Assembly: GCA_905182615.1 (NCBI GenBank)
Contig: CAJJCG010000057.1
Coordinates: forward strand, 1 to 54,018
Length of the DNA stretch: 54,018 bases
Source of the DNA: Alphaproteobacteria bacterium UBA2964
GTDB taxonomy: Bacteria > Pseudomonadota > Alphaproteobacteria > MPNO01 > UBA2964
Direction of reading: 5' to 3'
The translations under genes and the position numbers were made by a program. Of this stretch, positions 51,876 through 54,018 are shown one piece after another; position 1 is the stretch's first letter, and every line of letters starts with the position of its first letter. A model generated the notes under the pieces. The model searched no databases and had not been told where the DNA came from. It was given only the letters and a program-made list of their open reading frames with translations.

Positions 51876-52172
51876 TCAGAGAGATGGGGGGCCGCGGATG
51901 CTATTAGCGCCGTCGACGCGTAGGTCGCGTCGGAAGGTTGTTAGGGGCGTATAGCGTATCGGGGAAACAACATAACTCGGTCTGCCGTCCCTCGCCGTCG
52001 TCGTGTCCTGCGCAGCATCACTGGCAATTTGGAATATACAGGGCGTACCTTCATGGGCATGGCCGACATCGCCATGGGCCGTATTATGGCTGACGGCAAC
52101 AATTTGCAGTGCGGCAAATATCGCTGCGAATAAGATGTTCTGGGTAACTGAAGCCGCTCTTGCTTTCAGCAT
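51876..52172 (-). CDS. small exported His/Cys protein, zinc operon
   Basis: A 98-residue protein with an N-terminal hydrophobic helix (about 12-27, NILFAAIFAALQIVAV) followed by a metal-binding-looking stretch, HNTAHGDVGHAHEGTPC, with histidines 29, 33, 38 and 40 and Cys 45. The rest is polar and basic with no known motif. Small exported proteins with such a cluster occur next to zinc transport genes in other bacteria, perhaps related to DUF2946, though I cannot confirm membership. It is the first gene after the two Zur-type boxes, which end 36 bases upstream of its ATG. Confidence 0.7.
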   Translation of the reverse strand: MLKARAASVTQNILFAAIFAALQIVAVSHNTAHGDVGHAHEGTPCIFQIASDAAQDTTTARDGRPSYVVSPIRYTPLTTFRRDLRVDGANSIRGPPSL

Positions 52173-52207
52173 GGCCTAGTTGGTCTCCGCGTTAGGAAGG
52201 CTATGAA

Positions 52208-52222
52208 TGTTATATTATAACA
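52208..52222. promoter_or_regulatory. Zur-type operator, box 1
   Basis: TGTTATATTATAACA is a perfect 7-1-7 inverted repeat that fits the Zur consensus GTTATAnTATAAC. It lies 36-50 bases upstream of the first gene of the zinc operon (read on the minus strand) and would overlap its -10 region. Zur binds such sites when zinc is plentiful. Confidence 0.88.
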
Positions 52223-52226
52223 TAGA

Positions 52227-52241
52227 TGTTATAATATAACA
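52227..52241. promoter_or_regulatory. Zur-type operator, box 2
   Basis: TGTTATAATATAACA is a second perfect palindrome of the same consensus, 19 bases centre to centre from box 1. On the minus strand a TTGCAA lies just beyond it at about 52246-52251 and could be the -35 element. Two adjacent boxes suggest cooperative binding and tight repression. Confidence 0.88.
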
Positions 52242-52360
52242 AAAATTTTGCAAGAGTTTGATAAACCGGGGTGAACAGGGGTTTGTTGCGGCCCCTCCCT
52301 TGATCGCCCTTGGGCTGCAGCGCATAATCCGGCAAAATTGCGAGATCAACGGAGAGTTCA

Positions 52361-53173
52361 ATGGCAGTTCCAGAGCTAAAAACAGTAGAAATCGGCGATG
52401 GCCGGATTGTTTCCTATCGCGAAGCAGGCAGTGGCACGCCAGTTGTGATCCTGCATGGGCTGGGTGGTCGCTCTGATAGCTGGGCGCCGCAATATGAGGC
52501 GCTGTCGGATCGCTATCGTGTTATTGGCTGGGACGCGCCGGGCTATAACGGGTCGTCTGAAATGCCGGAAGACGAGCCGTCTATCCGGGACTATACCATC
52601 GTTGCGAAACGCTTTGTTGATGCGATGGGGCTAGACAAGTTTCATCTGGTTGGTCATTCGGTTGGCACCTGCCTGTCGGCACTTTTTCATAAGGCTCATC
52701 CCGAACAGTTGATCAGCCTGACTTTGGCGGAAGCGGTGATCGGTAATGGTCCTGATTCTAACGAAAAGCAGGATGCGGCCATTGCGGCGCGCGCCAAAGA
52801 CTTTGCTGAGTTTGGTCCGGAAGAGCTAGCCAAGAAAAAAACACCAAACTCAATGTCCCCGAGCGCCGACCCAACGGCAATTCAGGCCGCTGTTGAGTTT
52901 GCCGGTAAGGTTAAAGTCCCTGGCAATCTTAAACTCGCTGCTGCTCTGGTTCGCTGCAATATTTTCGATTTCGTCACACCGTTGGCTTGCCCGGGTATGA
53001 TCATCGCCGGATCGGATGACCGCTCGGCACCGCCGGAATTTGTCAAACAGATTGCCGACGCCTATCCCGGTATCCATCATCAGATTATCGACGGGATTGG
53101 TCATCAAATCGCTTTCGAAAAACCCGAAAAATTCGTCAATCTCTTGCGTGATCATTTAGGAGCAGCGTCGTAA
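52361..53173 (+). CDS. alpha/beta hydrolase
   Basis: A 270-residue hydrolase of the alpha/beta fold. The oxyanion strand VVILHGLGG, the nucleophile elbow FHLVGHSVGTC (Ser near 99), the acid in IIAGSDDRSAP and the catalytic His in GIGHQIAFEKPE complete the triad. No signal peptide is seen. Relatives include ester, lactone and meta-cleavage-product hydrolases; the substrate is unknown. GGAGAG precedes the ATG. It diverges from the zinc operon, and the second hydrolase gene follows two bases after its stop, so the two are probably one unit. Confidence 0.9.
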   Translation: MAVPELKTVEIGDGRIVSYREAGSGTPVVILHGLGGRSDSWAPQYEALSDRYRVIGWDAPGYNGSSEMPEDEPSIRDYTIVAKRFVDAMGLDKFHLVGHSVGTCLSALFHKAHPEQLISLTLAEAVIGNGPDSNEKQDAAIAARAKDFAEFGPEELAKKKTPNSMSPSADPTAIQAAVEFAGKVKVPGNLKLAAALVRCNIFDFVTPLACPGMIIAGSDDRSAPPEFVKQIADAYPGIHHQIIDGIGHQIAFEKPEKFVNLLRDHLGAAS

Positions 53174-53175
53174 TC

Positions 53176-54018
53176 ATGGATAATTCAGCACCCGCATCCG
53201 TTCAAAAAGTTCTCACCGGTCTCACTGGCGATGAGTTGCTCATCAAGCTCGACTGGGACGAATGGCTAGAGGTCAACGCACCTTATGGCGATGTCACCTT
53301 TACCCAACAGGACGTGATCACCCGCTATAACCGCAACGGCTATGACTGGGATATCCAAGGCATTCTTTATACGCCGTCGGCCGAAGTGGATTCCAATCTC
53401 GCCATCGTGATGTTCCATGGTGGCGCGGGCAGTTCCTATGGCAAGGACACAACGCCTGATGGCCGACCCGGTCTGCCGCGCGTCTTGGCGGCGCAGGGCT
53501 TTACGGTGCTGAACCTGACTTATCCCGGCCATTTCCCGCCGGGCGGCATCTGGAAGGAAAGCGTTGCGGAGCGCCAGCCCTGGTATCTGTTAGACGAAAA
53601 GCTTTCCGATGATGAAATCTATGACCGTAATCTGAAATGTACTTTCAATGTGATTATGCAGGGCTCGGCCCACCTGGTGGATGAGCATCTTGGCGGTCGC
53701 AAAATCCTTGCGCATGGCCATTCGACCGGCGGTCCGATGGCAGCGCATCTGACTCGCTTCAGCTCCAAGACAACAGTGATCGGTATTCTTGGCTGGGGCA
53801 GTGGTGGCCCCGATGGTTGGCGCAAGGAATGGCGCGACACCACAGGTGCGGAAGATGACGGCCGCAAGGATGTCGATCAAATGTCAAAACGCTCGATCGA
53901 GGCTTTTGCCAAGGCGGGCTATGTCAGTGATCCCGAGCTATGCCCGTGGGGCGGCGCAGAGGGTTTTGTGAAATGGGCAGAGCCGATCCGCTCGCAGATG
54001 AAGACCGGACTATGCGAC
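53176..54018 (+). CDS. alpha/beta hydrolase-fold protein (3' truncated)
   Basis: The frame opens with the ATG at 53176 and runs 281 codons without a stop to the right edge, so the C-terminus is missing. VMFHGGAGSSYGKDTTPDG holds the oxyanion strand, and ILAHGHSTGGPMAAHL is the nucleophile elbow with the catalytic Ser near 181. The acid and His lie beyond the edge or are not recognisable. The two-base gap after the previous hydrolase gene implies one transcript. It is a relative of dienelactone or peptidase-like hydrolases at most, and I make no closer assignment. Confidence 0.85.
   Translation, partial: MDNSAPASVQKVLTGLTGDELLIKLDWDEWLEVNAPYGDVTFTQQDVITRYNRNGYDWDIQGILYTPSAEVDSNLAIVMFHGGAGSSYGKDTTPDGRPGLPRVLAAQGFTVLNLTYPGHFPPGGIWKESVAERQPWYLLDEKLSDDEIYDRNLKCTFNVIMQGSAHLVDEHLGGRKILAHGHSTGGPMAAHLTRFSSKTTVIGILGWGSGGPDGWRKEWRDTTGAEDDGRKDVDQMSKRSIEAFAKAGYVSDPELCPWGGAEGFVKWAEPIRSQMKTGLCD

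Noticed and set aside
52258-52476. 72-codon plus-strand frame before the first hydrolase
   Set aside because: It overlaps the start of the alpha/beta hydrolase in another frame and its translation has no pattern.
53590-53880. Minus-strand frames at the right edge
   Set aside because: The plus strand encodes a clear alpha/beta hydrolase with a GHSTGG elbow that runs off the edge, so these are shadows.
1-54018. tRNA genes, CRISPR arrays, insertion sequences or prophage
   Set aside because: I looked through the intergenic gaps for T-loop patterns, regular repeats, transposase motifs and integrase attachment sites and saw none; xerD is the chromosomal housekeeping recombinase.

Overview
The window is about 54 kb of chromosome from an alphaproteobacterium. 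The gene order points to a Rhodospirillales-like lineage: secA next to argJ, xerD-accA, the NDUFAF5-like methyltransferase near comF and grxC, DUF1178-ubiG, lysC-ptsP-rodZ-like-hisS, prfA-prmC-DUF4167-clpB. Base composition looks only slightly above 50% GC by eye, so a marine or otherwise uncultured member is plausible. I see no phage, insertion sequence, CRISPR array, tRNA or rRNA.

Layout. 1-2.8 kb: the end of a coiled-coil protein, a TetA-like exporter and rpmB (L28). 2.8-7.1 kb, minus strand: a J-domain protein, DUF2889, a CorC/HlyC-type transporter, then aroK-aroB. 7.1-11.3 kb, plus strand: a tiny membrane protein missed by length cut-offs, a large exported protein, xerD and accA. 11.4-14.2 kb: secA on the minus strand. 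14.4-20.9 kb: argJ, mutT, an MFS carrier, an NDUFAF5-like methyltransferase (minus), a four-rhodanese protein, comF and grxC. 21-33.3 kb: housekeeping genes (DUF1178, ubiG, lysC, ptsP, rodZ-like, hisS, hemA, prfA, prmC, DUF4167). hemA here encodes glutamyl-tRNA reductase, which means C5 heme synthesis, and it sits in the E. coli-like order hemA-prfA-prmC. 33.3-37.9 kb: a clpB remnant, a beta-hydroxyacid dehydrogenase, a Ser-rich orphan, a broken O-antigen-polymerase-like gene and an M23 peptidase.

37.9-48.7 kb is a catabolic region. Two NDP-forming acyl-CoA synthetases of identical predicted length flank an acyl-CoA dehydrogenase and an enoyl-CoA hydratase/HCHL-like enzyme that carries a histone-H1-like lysine tail. 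Next come a D-threonine-aldolase-like PLP enzyme, an amidohydrolase and a gamma-glutamyltransferase-like hydrolase. Together they suggest cleavage of amide or gamma-glutamyl compounds and activation of the released acids to CoA esters. 48.8-52.3 kb is a zinc-acquisition operon under two perfect Zur-type palindromes. It holds a small His/Cys exported protein, a coiled-coil porin, ZnuA and ZnuB, with no adjacent ATPase gene. The window ends with two alpha/beta hydrolases, the last cut by the edge.

The strongest unexpected pattern is repeated gene decay at conserved loci. clpB is reduced to two scraps from its ends. A DinB-family gene has lost its middle and its frame. comF has lost, in frame, the segment that normally holds the PRPP loop. 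A polymerase-like gene carries two frameshifts and a stop. The tiny protein before xerD looks frame-broken at its start. The zinc operon is the best candidate for a little-described functional system. All functional statements come from motif recognition and remembered family features, not from database searches.
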